Below, piece by piece: positions 33,085-40,929 of a stretch of DNA of 64,000 nt. The notes beneath the pieces are model-generated. The model ran no database searches. It saw nothing but the letters and a program-made list of their open reading frames with translations, and was not told the origin of the DNA. Positions within the stretch are counted from its first letter, which is position 1. Every line of letters starts with the position of its first letter. The DNA lies in assembly GCF_036195325.1 (NCBI RefSeq), contig NZ_CP108101.1, forward strand, positions 6,076,001-6,140,000, read 5' to 3'. This DNA comes from Streptomyces sp. NBC_00234. GTDB taxonomy: Bacteria > Actinomycetota > Actinomycetes > Streptomycetales > Streptomycetaceae. The translations under genes were made by a program, and so were the position numbers.

Positions 33085-33885
33085 GTGACCGACCCCTTCC
33101 TGACCGAACTCCTCGACCTCGCGCTGGAGGCGGCCCGCCGCGCCGGCGCCCTTCTGCGGGACGGCCGTCCCGCGGACCTGGGGGTGGCCGCCACCAAGTC
33201 CAGCCCCATCGACGTCGTCACCGAGATGGACATCGCCGCCGAGAAGCTGATCACCGGCTTCCTCTCCGGGCACCGCCCCGGCGACGGCTTCCTCGGCGAG
33301 GAGGGCGCGAGCTCCGAGAGCAGCACGGGCATCCGCTGGGTCATCGACCCGCTCGACGGCACGGTGAACTACCTCTACGGCCTGCCCACGTGGGCCGTGT
33401 CCATCGCGGCGGAGCGCGACGGCGAGCGGGTCGTCGGTGTGGTCGAGGCGCCGATGCGCCGCGAGACGTACCACGCGGTGCTCGGCGGCGGGGCGTACGC
33501 GAACGGCGTCGCCCTGCGCAGCCGGCCCGCGCCCCCGCTCGACCAGGCGCTCGTGTCGACGGGCTTCAACTACGTCACCGATGTCCGCACCCACCAGGCG
33601 GCCGTGGCCGCGCAGCTCATCCCGCGCCTGCGCGACATCCGGCGCAGCGGCTCGGCCGCCGTCGACCTGTGCGACGTCGCCGCGGGCCGTCTCGACGGCT
33701 ACTTCGAGCGCGGGCTGCACTCCTGGGACCTCGCGGCCGGCGATCTCATCGCCCGGGAGGCCGGTGCGCTGACCGGCGGGCGTCCCGGAAGGCCCGCCGA
33801 CGGAGGACTGACCGTGGCCGCCACCCCGGGGGTCTTCGAGCCGCTCCAGGCGCTTCTGGAGGAGCTGGGCGCCTGGCACGACTGA
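33085..33885 (+). CDS. Inositol monophosphatase family protein
   Basis: 266 residues from a GTG start with AGGAG four bases upstream. It has both family signatures: WVIDPLDGTVNYLYGLP (metal-binding motif 1) and WDLAAGDLIAREAGA (motif 2), plus the GEEGA metal ligand. It hydrolyses inositol-1-phosphate or related sugar phosphates with Mg2+. The syntenic mycobacterial gene is suhB (Rv2701c), by memory of gene order. It lies 48 bp after hemH, with a small repeat element between them. Confidence 0.93.
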   Translation: MTDPFLTELLDLALEAARRAGALLRDGRPADLGVAATKSSPIDVVTEMDIAAEKLITGFLSGHRPGDGFLGEEGASSESSTGIRWVIDPLDGTVNYLYGLPTWAVSIAAERDGERVVGVVEAPMRRETYHAVLGGGAYANGVALRSRPAPPLDQALVSTGFNYVTDVRTHQAAVAAQLIPRLRDIRRSGSAAVDLCDVAAGRLDGYFERGLHSWDLAAGDLIAREAGALTGGRPGRPADGGLTVAATPGVFEPLQALLEELGAWHD

Positions 33886-33938
33886 CCAGGGGCCCGCCGA
33901 CGGCCCTCACGGGCTCCTGCGGGCGCACGGACACAGAA

Positions 33939-33976
33939 GAGGGCCCCGGCTGCCGGTCATGGCAGCCGGGGCCCTC
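33939..33976. terminator. Bidirectional 16-bp hairpin terminator
   Basis: GAGGGCCCCGGCTGCC (33939-33954) pairs perfectly with 33961-33976 around a 6-nt loop, between the phosphatase gene and the convergent small gene. Confidence 0.85.
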
Positions 33977-33986
33977 TCACAGCGGC

Positions 33987-34160
33987 TCAGACGCTTGTGG
34001 TGCTTACTTCGACGCCGTGTTCGGCCGCGAGGCGGCGCAGGTCGTCCAGCTCTCCCTGCTCGACATCCGCGAGGAAGTCGTCACCTGTCTCGCGAGCCCT
34101 CGTGAGGTCGGACTCGGTGCTCTTGATGCGTTGCAGCAGACCTGCGGTGAAAGCGTCCAT
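33987..34160 (-). CDS. Small acidic conserved-type protein (57 aa)
   Basis: The ATG at 34160 has AAGGGG eight bases upstream. The product begins MDAFTAGLLQRIKSTESDL and is a charged, probably all-helical coiled-coil protein without Cys, signal or membrane segment. A strong terminator follows its stop. Codon use matches the neighbours, and a proper start and terminator make it a believable gene. Function is unknown. Confidence 0.65.
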   Translation of the reverse strand: MDAFTAGLLQRIKSTESDLTRARETGDDFLADVEQGELDDLRRLAAEHGVEVSTTSV

Positions 34161-34544
34161 GGAGCGCCCCTTCATCGTGGGTCGGTGGCACGGGGGTGTG
34201 CCCGGAATTCCTCCGGCCGGGGACCGGAGGGCGGGTGATCACGCCTTCCCCCTGGGGGACCGAACGGGCTGTGGCACGCCACGCGCAGGGTGTGATCTCG
34301 GGTGTGAAGTCGTCCTCCCCAGGCCCGGTCCCACAGAAACCTCAACTGGCCCGTGAATCCGCCGCATTCCCCGGAGCCCCCGGTGGCCCTGCGTCGTCTT
34401 ACCGCCGGTTTATGCGCGTTGCGGGCAGGATGGACGCGCACAGTCACTCTGCTGACCGTGCGGCCGAACGGCCCGGACCTGGGCCGTTCGCCGTTTCGAC
34501 GGACCGAAAACTGCGGACCGAAGTATCTAAGGAAGGACAGCGCC
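34161..34544. other. 384-bp gene-free region before cutR
   Basis: No credible gene is seen. GAACGGCCC (34466-34474) and GGGCCGTTC (34481-34489) make a 9-bp inverted repeat with a 6-nt loop, ending 55 bp before the cutR start. It could be an operator for CutR autoregulation or a leader hairpin. The remainder must hold the divergent promoters of the 57-aa gene and cutRS. Confidence 0.5.
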
Positions 34545-35198
34545 GTGCGCGTACTCGTCGTCGAGGACGAGCAGCTGCTCGCCGATGCGGTGGCCACCGG
34601 ACTCCGCCGGGAGGCCATGGCCGTCGACGTCGTCTACGACGGGGCCGCGGCCCTGGAGCGTGTCGGGGTCAACGACTACGACGTGGTGGTGCTGGACCGG
34701 GACCTCCCGCTGGTCCACGGCGACGACGTCTGCCGCAGGATCGTCGAGCTCGGCATGCCCACCCGGGTGCTCATGCTCACCGCCTCCGGTGACGTCAGCG
34801 ACCGGGTGGAGGGACTGGAGCTCGGCGCGGACGACTACCTTCCCAAGCCCTTCGCCTTCAGCGAGCTGACCGCGCGCGTGCGGGCCCTCGGGCGCCGTAC
34901 GACGGTCGCGCTGCCGCCGGTCCTGGAGCGCGCCGGGATCAAGCTCGACCCCAACCGCCGCGAGGTCTTCCGGGACGAGCAGGAGATCCAGCTCGCGCCG
35001 AAGGAGTTCGCGGTGCTGGAGGTCCTGATGCGCAGCGAGGGCGCGGTCGTCTCGGCCGAGCAGCTGCTGGAGAAGGCGTGGGACGAGAACACCGACCCGT
35101 TCACCAACGTGGTGCGCGTGACGGTGATGACCCTGCGCCGCAAGCTCGGTGAACCGCCCGTCATCGTCACGGTGCCCGGTTCCGGATACCGGATCTGA
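34545..35198 (+). CDS. cutR: Response regulator CutR
   Basis: 217 residues from a GTG start with GGAAGGA seven bases upstream. The OmpR-type receiver domain has Asp51 (VVVLDRDLPL) and the conserved Lys in DDYLPKPFAF. The C-terminal winged helix has the RVTVMTLRRKLGEPPVI recognition segment. It matches the CutR/CutS system of Streptomyces by sequence style and gene order. In that genus the system has been connected to copper-dependent melanin, antibiotic control and secretion stress. cutS follows 8 bp downstream. Confidence 0.9.
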   Translation: MRVLVVEDEQLLADAVATGLRREAMAVDVVYDGAAALERVGVNDYDVVVLDRDLPLVHGDDVCRRIVELGMPTRVLMLTASGDVSDRVEGLELGADDYLPKPFAFSELTARVRALGRRTTVALPPVLERAGIKLDPNRREVFRDEQEIQLAPKEFAVLEVLMRSEGAVVSAEQLLEKAWDENTDPFTNVVRVTVMTLRRKLGEPPVIVTVPGSGYRI

Positions 35199-35206
35199 GG
35201 ACCTCC

Positions 35207-36439
35207 ATGCCCGCCGCCCAGGCGCCCGTGACGGCGCCCCCGAAGCCGACCTGGGAGCCCAAACAGCAGGAGCCCCCGTACCCCTGGCTGCGTCCGACCA
35301 TCCGCATACGGCTCACGCTGCTCTACGGGGGCATGTTCCTGATCGCGGGCATTCTGCTGCTCTCGATCATCTACATGCTGGCCGCGCAGGCCCTGCACGT
35401 GGGAAGTGAGCTGCCGTTCCAGATCGTGAACGGCCAGGTCACCAGTGAGGTGTGCGACCTTCCCAAGAAGGCCACGCCCGACGCCTTCAACGCGGCCATG
35501 AACTCCTGCGTCAACCACCAGCGGGAGCAGGCACTCGAATCCCTGCTGAACCGCTCGCTGCTGGCCCTCGTGGGCCTCAGCATCATCGCGTTCGCCTTCG
35601 GGTACGCGATGGCGGGACGGGTGCTGTCCCCGCTGGGCCGGATCACCCGCACCGCCCGCAGGGTGGCCGGAACCGATCTGACCCGCCGGATCGAGCTGGA
35701 CGGCCCCGACGACGAGCTGAAGGAGCTCGCCGACACCTTCGACGACATGCTGGACCGCCTGGAGCGGGCCTTCACGGCTCAGCAGCGGTTCGTCGGCAAC
35801 GCCTCGCACGAGCTGCGCACCCCGCTCGCCATCAACCGCACGCTGCTGGAGGTGCACCTCTCCGACCCGGAGGCCCCGCCGGAGCTCCAGCAGCTCGGCA
35901 AGACCCTGCTGGCCACGAACGAGCGAAGCGAGCAGCTGGTCGAAGGACTCCTGCTGCTCGCCCGCAGCGACAACCAGATCGTCGAACGCAAGCCCGTGGA
36001 CCTCGCCGAGGTCGCGGAGCGCGCCATCGACCAGGCCCACGCGGAGGCCGTCGCGAAGGGCGTGGTGATCCGGGGCGAGCGGGCTCCCGCCGTCGTCCAG
36101 GGCAACGGCGTCCTGCTGGAGCGGATCGCGCTGAACCTCGTACAGAACGCGGTGCGCTACAACGTGGCCGAAAACGGGTGGGTGGAGGTGACCACCGAGC
36201 TCCAGCCCGGACAGGCGGTCCTCGTCGTCTCGAATACGGGTCCCGTGGTGCCGGCGTACGAGATCGACAACCTCTTCGAGCCCTTCAGGAGGCTCCGTAC
36301 GGAGCGGACGGGCAGCGACAAGGGGGTCGGACTCGGCCTGTCGATCGCGCGGTCCGTCGCGCGGGCCCACGGAGGCCGTATCATCGCGGAGCCCCGCGAG
36401 GGTGGTGGTCTTGTGATGCGCGTCACCCTGCCGGTCTGA
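35207..36439 (+). CDS. cutS: Sensor histidine kinase CutS
   Basis: 410 residues. Two membrane helices (about 35-60 and 118-140) flank a short extracytoplasmic loop of roughly 55 residues containing two cysteines (EVCDLPKK and NSCVNH). A HAMP domain follows, then the phosphorylation box with His201 (NASHELRTPLAINRT), and HATPase_c motifs (NLVQNAVRYN, GVGLGLSIARSV). The paired loop cysteines could act as a redox sensor. It is co-transcribed with cutR. Confidence 0.92.
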   Translation: MPAAQAPVTAPPKPTWEPKQQEPPYPWLRPTIRIRLTLLYGGMFLIAGILLLSIIYMLAAQALHVGSELPFQIVNGQVTSEVCDLPKKATPDAFNAAMNSCVNHQREQALESLLNRSLLALVGLSIIAFAFGYAMAGRVLSPLGRITRTARRVAGTDLTRRIELDGPDDELKELADTFDDMLDRLERAFTAQQRFVGNASHELRTPLAINRTLLEVHLSDPEAPPELQQLGKTLLATNERSEQLVEGLLLLARSDNQIVERKPVDLAEVAERAIDQAHAEAVAKGVVIRGERAPAVVQGNGVLLERIALNLVQNAVRYNVAENGWVEVTTELQPGQAVLVVSNTGPVVPAYEIDNLFEPFRRLRTERTGSDKGVGLGLSIARSVARAHGGRIIAEPREGGGLVMRVTLPV

Positions 36440-36844
36440 GAGGGTTCGTGGTGTGAGGCCGCAATGGATCGCACTGTTCGCTTTAGGCGGAATTTTCGGG
36501 ACCCGCTCCCGGTGAGTCCGTGTGTGATCGATCACAAGTGCGAAACGGGGGTCCTCTACTCTCCGTGATCACGTCTCCGCCGGAAAGCCGGGAATCGTCC
36601 GGGTTTTCGGGGGGCGATATCACGGGAAGTACACGGGGTGGCGCCCGTTAACGGCAGTATCAGGACCGTGTACGGTCCCCATCGCCACCCAAGCCGACCT
36701 CTCCCGAGGGGCCCGGTTGGGTGTCGATTGAGTAACAGACCTTGATGTGAGGCAAAATCTCCGCCTCAGGTCGGGCACAAGTCCGGCCTCTCACGCGTTA
36801 CGTGCGCTGGAGACACCGCAGACACCCATGAGGGGGAGAGCGAC
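36440..36844. other. 405-bp gene-free region between cutS and the DUF4193 gene
   Basis: No gene is visible. It holds a perfect 14-bp palindrome at 36533-36546 and a weak promoter-like pair (TTGAGT 36728-36733, CAAAAT 36753-36758, 19-bp spacing) upstream of the DUF4193 start. No clear terminator for cutS was found. Confidence 0.5.
36533..36546. promoter_or_regulatory. Crp-like palindrome TGTGATCGATCACA
   Basis: A perfect 14-bp palindrome fits the GTG-N6-CAC pattern described for Streptomyces Crp. It is about 300 bp upstream of the DUF4193 gene and about 95 bp past cutS. The binding protein is inferred. Confidence 0.5.
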
Positions 36845-37141
36845 ATGGCAACGGATTACGACACCCCACGCAAGACCGACGACGACGTGGACCAGGACAG
36901 CCTCGAAGAGCTCAAGGCTCGTCGGAGCGACAAGACCGCGTCCGCCGTCGACGTCGACGAATTCGACGCGGCCGAAGGACTGGAGCTGCCTGGTGCAGAC
37001 CTGTCCAACGAAGAACTGGCCGTACGGGTCCTGCCCAAGCAGGCCGACGAGTTCACCTGCATGAGCTGCTTCCTGGTACACCACAGGAGCCAGCTGGCCC
37101 GCGAGAAGAACGGCCAGCCGATCTGCCGCGACTGCGACTAG
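36845..37141 (+). CDS. DUF4193 zinc-ribbon-like protein
   Basis: 98 residues, very acidic N-terminal half. The C-terminal zinc-ribbon-like module has CMSCFLVHHRSQL and ICRDCD. The family is conserved across actinobacteria (mycobacterial counterpart Rv2699c by gene order) and its function is unknown. GGGGGAGA precedes the ATG. It is followed 12 bp later by another conserved gene. Confidence 0.92.
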   Translation: MATDYDTPRKTDDDVDQDSLEELKARRSDKTASAVDVDEFDAAEGLELPGADLSNEELAVRVLPKQADEFTCMSCFLVHHRSQLAREKNGQPICRDCD

Positions 37142-37153
37142 GTCGGGTCGGCC

Positions 37154-38095
37154 GTGGCAGGCGACACACCGTTCCGGAAGCGGCGCTTGCGGCGCAACAA
37201 AGCCGCGGAGGCGCATCAGGGCGGCACAGGCCCGGCAGAAGGCGCAAGCCCGTCTGCCGAGCGGTCCGCCGCCCTGCCGCCCTCCGTCGGTGCACCTGAC
37301 GACGAGCGGGGCCGATCGGCCTCGCTCGAAGCAGTCCGGGCGGAAGGCGTGCCGGACACCACGGAACGGGCCGAAGAGGCCGACAGGACGGAGCCCGTGA
37401 CCGGGGCAGGCCGTCTGAACACACTGAAACGGGGCGTACGCAAGGGCGGGGAGAGCGCCAGAGTCGTAGTCGGCCAGCTGGCCGACCGGATCATCGACAC
37501 GGCTCCCCGCGTCCCTGTGCGCGATCTCGCCACCCTGCGCAGGCAGTTCCCGGGGCTCGGTCCCGAAGAGCTCGCCGACAAACTCATCGCGGGCGCGTGC
37601 AAGGCCACCGCCGCCGTCGGCGCCGGAATCGGAGCGGCGGCCATGATGCCCGTACCGCCCGCCATGCTCGCCGAGCTGGCGGCGGAGATCACCGGCGTCG
37701 CCGCGATCGAACTGAAGCTCGTCGCCGAGCTCCACGAGGTCTACGGCCGGCGACCGCCCGGCAACATCGGCCAGCGAAGCACCGCGTATCTGACGTCCTG
37801 GACGGAGGAGCGCGGTATCGACGTCTCACGCCCCACGACGCTCAACGCGGCGCTCGGCGGCCAGATGAAACGCGAGCTGCGCCAGCAGATCACGAAGCGC
37901 ATGGTGCGCGATCTGCCGAACCTGATCCCGTTCATGATCGGCGCCGCGGTCGGCGCGCTGATGAACCAGCGCGACACCCGCAAGCTCGCCGAGAGGGTAA
38001 GGAAGGACCTGCGCAAGAGCCAGGTCACCTGGGACCGCCTCACCGACCTGCCCGCACTGGACCAGCCCATGAACCCCAAGCAGCTGCCGGGCTAG
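37154..38095 (+). CDS. Conserved actinobacterial protein with hydrophobic helices (unknown function)
   Basis: 313 residues from a GTG start. The N-terminal 110 residues are charged and low-complexity. A helical core (about 115-285) follows with two hydrophobic stretches (KATAAVGAGIGAAAMMPVPPAML and RDLPNLIPFMIGAAVGALM, together suggesting membrane association). It ends in a basic tail (RKLAERVRKDLRK). I do not recognise a named domain with confidence; an EcsC-like fold is possible. The TAG stop belongs to the left end of the repeat element at 38092. Confidence 0.8.
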   Translation: MAGDTPFRKRRLRRNKAAEAHQGGTGPAEGASPSAERSAALPPSVGAPDDERGRSASLEAVRAEGVPDTTERAEEADRTEPVTGAGRLNTLKRGVRKGGESARVVVGQLADRIIDTAPRVPVRDLATLRRQFPGLGPEELADKLIAGACKATAAVGAGIGAAAMMPVPPAMLAELAAEITGVAAIELKLVAELHEVYGRRPPGNIGQRSTAYLTSWTEERGIDVSRPTTLNAALGGQMKRELRQQITKRMVRDLPNLIPFMIGAAVGALMNQRDTRKLAERVRKDLRKSQVTWDRLTDLPALDQPMNPKQLPG

Positions 38096-38296
38096 GGCCT
38101 GTCGTTTGGATCATGCCGGGCTCGCGTGCCCTGGCGCGCGCTCCCCCGAGCTCTCGGCTTCGCTCGAGCAGGGAGGGGCCCCCTCCGGCGTTGTCGTCGG
38201 TCGCCGACGCTCCGCGTCGACTCCCTCCTCCGCCTTGCGGCTGCCCGCACCAGACCCCGCTCCCTGATCCGGCCTGATCCAAACGAAAGACCCTAG
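38092..38296. repeat. 205-bp MITE-like element with CTAGGG inverted ends
   Basis: The 22-bp ends (38092-38113 and 38275-38296) are inverted copies with two mismatches, sharing CTAGGG and CGTTTGGATCA. The interior is non-coding and contains a CTCCC-type hairpin around GAGCTCTCGGCTTCGCTCGAG (split at 38151-38171), a sequence I recall as recurrent in Streptomyces intergenic regions. A further left-end copy, CTAGGGCCTCTCGT, starts within the right end at 38293. The left end supplies the TAG stop of the preceding gene. Confidence 0.65.
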
Positions 38297-38348
38297 GGCC
38301 TCTCGTCGCGCGGACCGGGGCCGGAGCAGACGCGGCGCCCCGGGAGGC

Positions 38349-38807
38349 TCAGGCCGCCGGTACGGCCGTCAGCGCCGCCACCAGGGCCTGCGGCTCGCGG
38401 GTCGACAGGAAGACGTACGGAGTCGGGTCGGCCGGGTCCGTGACCTGCACCCGCACCGCCGTCGGGATGTAGCTGCGCAGCAGCATGAACGCGCGCGCGT
38501 CCGCCTTGTGCGTGCGCCAGGCGCGCGCCTCCTCCGGGTCCAGCACCTCGGCCTCGCCCAGCGCCGACAGCGGAATCCGCGCGTCGCCCGCGACGAGGGC
38601 GCCCGCCACCACACGGATGCGCGCGGAGCCGTACGAACTCACGACCACCGCCGAGGCGGCCGTGCCGCCGACCAGGCCGCAGAGCAGGGGCACGGTGCCG
38701 AGCGGCAGGAGCATCAGGGCACAGGCGATGCCGACTCCGAAGGCGATGACCCACCACGAACGGGGTGCGGTGAGACGTTCGTCGAAGGGCGTTGCGGAAG
38801 GCTGCAT
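38349..38807 (-). CDS. DUF3093 membrane protein
   Basis: 152 residues. Two hydrophobic helices (about 19-35 and 38-57) are followed by a soluble domain containing the family signature ARAFMLLRSYIPTAVRV and PTPYVFLSTREPQ. DUF3093 is conserved in actinobacteria (Rv2698 by gene order). The gene sits divergent from the thioesterase and beside dut, as in mycobacteria. Function is unknown. Confidence 0.93.
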   Translation of the reverse strand: MQPSATPFDERLTAPRSWWVIAFGVGIACALMLLPLGTVPLLCGLVGGTAASAVVVSSYGSARIRVVAGALVAGDARIPLSALGEAEVLDPEEARAWRTHKADARAFMLLRSYIPTAVRVQVTDPADPTPYVFLSTREPQALVAALTAVPAA

Positions 38808-38865
38808 GAATCCAAGCTTGGCACGGCGCGACCCGCGGTCGGCCGCGCGGGTAAGGTCTGCGCCT

Positions 38866-39450
38866 GTGAGTGGAACATCTAAGGCCCTGAGGCCCCCGGC
38901 CGACGCGGTGGCGCCGGTCCGGCACCCCGAAGCCCCGGCGCCGGGAGAACTCCTCGGCGCGCACTACGAACACTGTTTCGGCTGCGGCGGGGGACAGCCG
39001 CACGGGCTGCACCTCCAGGCCCGCGCCGGAGAGGGTGTACGCGTCACAGCCGAGTTCACCGTGAAGGCCGCCCACCAGGGTGCCCCGGGTCTCGCGCACG
39101 GCGGCGTCCTGGCGACGGCGCTGGACGAGACGCTCGGCTCGCTCAACTGGCTGCTGCGGGTTATCGCGGTGACCGGACGCCTGGAGACCGACTTCGTCCG
39201 GCCGGTTCCGGTGGACACCGTCCTCTTCCTGGACGCCGAGATCACCGCGGTCGCCGGCCGCAAGATCTACTCGACGGCGACCGGCCGGATCGGCGGCCCC
39301 GACGGGCCCGTCGCGGTCCGGGCCGACGCCCTCTTCATCGAGGTCAAGGTCGACCACTTCATCGAGAACGGCCGTCCGGCCGAGATCCAGGCGGCCATGG
39401 CCGACCCGGATCAGGTCAAGCGGGCCCGCGCCTTCGAGGTGAACCCCTGA
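38866..39450 (+). CDS. PaaI-family hot-dog thioesterase
   Basis: 194 residues from a GTG start at 38866. TAAGGT eight bases before the start suggests a leaderless transcript. The hot-dog fold region (about 60-170) contains HYEHCFGCGGGQPHG, GAPGLAHGGVLATALDETLG (conserved His-Gly-Gly and acidic residue) and a beta-sheet core. A likely role is hydrolysis of an acyl-CoA thioester; the substrate is unknown. Its stop overlaps the dut start (TGATG). Confidence 0.9.
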   Translation: MSGTSKALRPPADAVAPVRHPEAPAPGELLGAHYEHCFGCGGGQPHGLHLQARAGEGVRVTAEFTVKAAHQGAPGLAHGGVLATALDETLGSLNWLLRVIAVTGRLETDFVRPVPVDTVLFLDAEITAVAGRKIYSTATGRIGGPDGPVAVRADALFIEVKVDHFIENGRPAEIQAAMADPDQVKRARAFEVNP

Positions 39451-39977
39451 TGCGGCCTCCTCTCGACGTACTGATCCGCCGGATCGACCCCGAGGTGCCG
39501 ATTCCCTCGTACGGTCACCCGGGCGACGCCGGGGCCGACCTGGTGACCACGGAGGCGGCCGAACTCGGCCCCGGGGAACGGGCGGTGCTGCCCACCGGGG
39601 TGTCGATCGCGCTCCCCGACGGGTACGCCGCGTTCGTGCACCCGCGTTCCGGCCTCGCAGCCCGCTGCGGAGTGGCCCTCGTGAATGCCCCAGGGACGGT
39701 TGATGCCGGGTACCGTGGGGAGATCAAGGTGATCGTGGTCAACCTCGATCCGCGCGAGACCGTGCGGTTCGAACGTTTCGACCGGATTGCCCAGCTGGTC
39801 GTCCAGCAGGTCGAGAAGGTGCGCTTCCACGAGGTGGCGGAACTTCCCGGTTCGGCGCGGGCCGAGGGTGGCTTCGGGTCCACCGGCGGTCATGCCGCTG
39901 TGGACGGCGTCAGGGGCGGGATCACCCAGGGTGGGAACAGCTACGCTTCGGTCGTATCCGACCGGGAAGGACAGTGA
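39450..39977 (+). CDS. dut: dUTP diphosphatase
   Basis: 175 residues, trimeric dUTPase family. All five motifs are visible: GDAGADLVT, PRSGLAARCG, GTVDAGYRGEIKV, RFDRIAQLVV and the C-terminal GFGSTGGH. It converts dUTP to dUMP and pyrophosphate, preventing uracil incorporation and feeding dTMP synthesis. The C-terminal tail extends about 30 residues beyond motif 5. It is translationally coupled to the thioesterase upstream and followed at once by DUF3710, an order shared with mycobacteria. Confidence 0.96.
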   Translation: MRPPLDVLIRRIDPEVPIPSYGHPGDAGADLVTTEAAELGPGERAVLPTGVSIALPDGYAAFVHPRSGLAARCGVALVNAPGTVDAGYRGEIKVIVVNLDPRETVRFERFDRIAQLVVQQVEKVRFHEVAELPGSARAEGGFGSTGGHAAVDGVRGGITQGGNSYASVVSDREGQ

Positions 39978-39978
39978 C

Positions 39979-40752
39979 GTGTTCGGACGTCGCAAGAAGA
40001 GTGGTTCCGCCGAGGACGCGGCGGACGAAGCGCGCGAGGCCGAGCAGGTCGCCGACGAGCTCGATGACACCGACGGGACCGCGAGCGGTTCACGCCGGAT
40101 GAACCTTCCGCCGGCTCCCCGGCCGGACGGGCCGTGGGACTCCGACGAGGTCTCCCAGCCCGGCGAGGGCAGGGTGGACCTGGGCGGCATCTTCGTGCCC
40201 GGAGTCGAGGGCATGGAACTGCGGGTCGAGGTCGCCGGTGACGCGATCGTCGCCGCCACCGTGGTCCTGCGCGACAGTGCGGTGCAGCTCCAGGCATTCG
40301 CGGCCCCCAAGAAGGAGGGCATCTGGGGCGAGGTCCGCGAGGAGATCGCCACGGGCATCACCCAGCAGGGCGGCATCATCGACGAGGTCGAGGGTCCGCT
40401 GGGCTGGGAGCTGCGCGCCCAGGTCCCCGTACAGCTTCCGGACGGGACGAACGGCGTACAGCTCGTGCGTTTCGTCGGTGTCGACGGGCCGCGCTGGTTC
40501 CTGCGCGGAGTCATCTCCGGTCAGGGTGCCGTGCAGCCGGAGGCCGCCGGACTGCTGGAGACGATTTTCCGGGACACCGTGGTCGTCCGTGGCGAAGGCC
40601 CCATGGCGCCGCGCGACCCGATCGTCCTGAAGCTCCCCAACGACGCCCAGATGGTGCCGGAGGGCGTGCAGCAGGAGGAGCAGGAGGGCTCGAAGTTCTC
40701 CGGTGGAATGGGTCAGCTCCAGCGCGGACCCGAGATCACCGAGGTGCGCTGA
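39979..40752 (+). CDS. DUF3710 family protein
   Basis: 257 residues from the GTG at 39979, preceded by GGGAAGGA. The N-terminus is basic then acidic (VFGRRKKSGSAEDAADEA). The globular part includes VPVQLPDGTNGVQLVRFVGVDGPRWFLRG, the family signature. The tail is charged. The protein is soluble, conserved in actinobacteria directly downstream of dut (Rv2696c by gene order), and of unknown function. A terminator follows at 40772. Confidence 0.92.
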   Translation: MFGRRKKSGSAEDAADEAREAEQVADELDDTDGTASGSRRMNLPPAPRPDGPWDSDEVSQPGEGRVDLGGIFVPGVEGMELRVEVAGDAIVAATVVLRDSAVQLQAFAAPKKEGIWGEVREEIATGITQQGGIIDEVEGPLGWELRAQVPVQLPDGTNGVQLVRFVGVDGPRWFLRGVISGQGAVQPEAAGLLETIFRDTVVVRGEGPMAPRDPIVLKLPNDAQMVPEGVQQEEQEGSKFSGGMGQLQRGPEITEVR

Positions 40753-40771
40753 GGCGCTCCCCGCAGCATCG

Positions 40772-40818
40772 GCCGGTGGGCCGTACCCGCATGTCCGGGG
40801 TACGGCCCACCGGCTTTT
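40772..40818 (+). terminator. Intrinsic terminator after the dut-DUF3710 operon
   Basis: A 17-bp stem GCCGGTGGGCCGTACCC (40772-40788) pairs perfectly with 40798-40814 around a 9-nt loop and is followed by TTTT. Confidence 0.9.
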
Positions 40819-40929
40819 CCGTGCCCGCGTACGGCGGGCCGGGCCGAAGTCCGGCATCCGGCCATTGCCCGGCCGTGTGCCTCATGCACATACTGGCCGC
40901 GGCGGGGAAGCGTACGTACGGGGAGAGAC

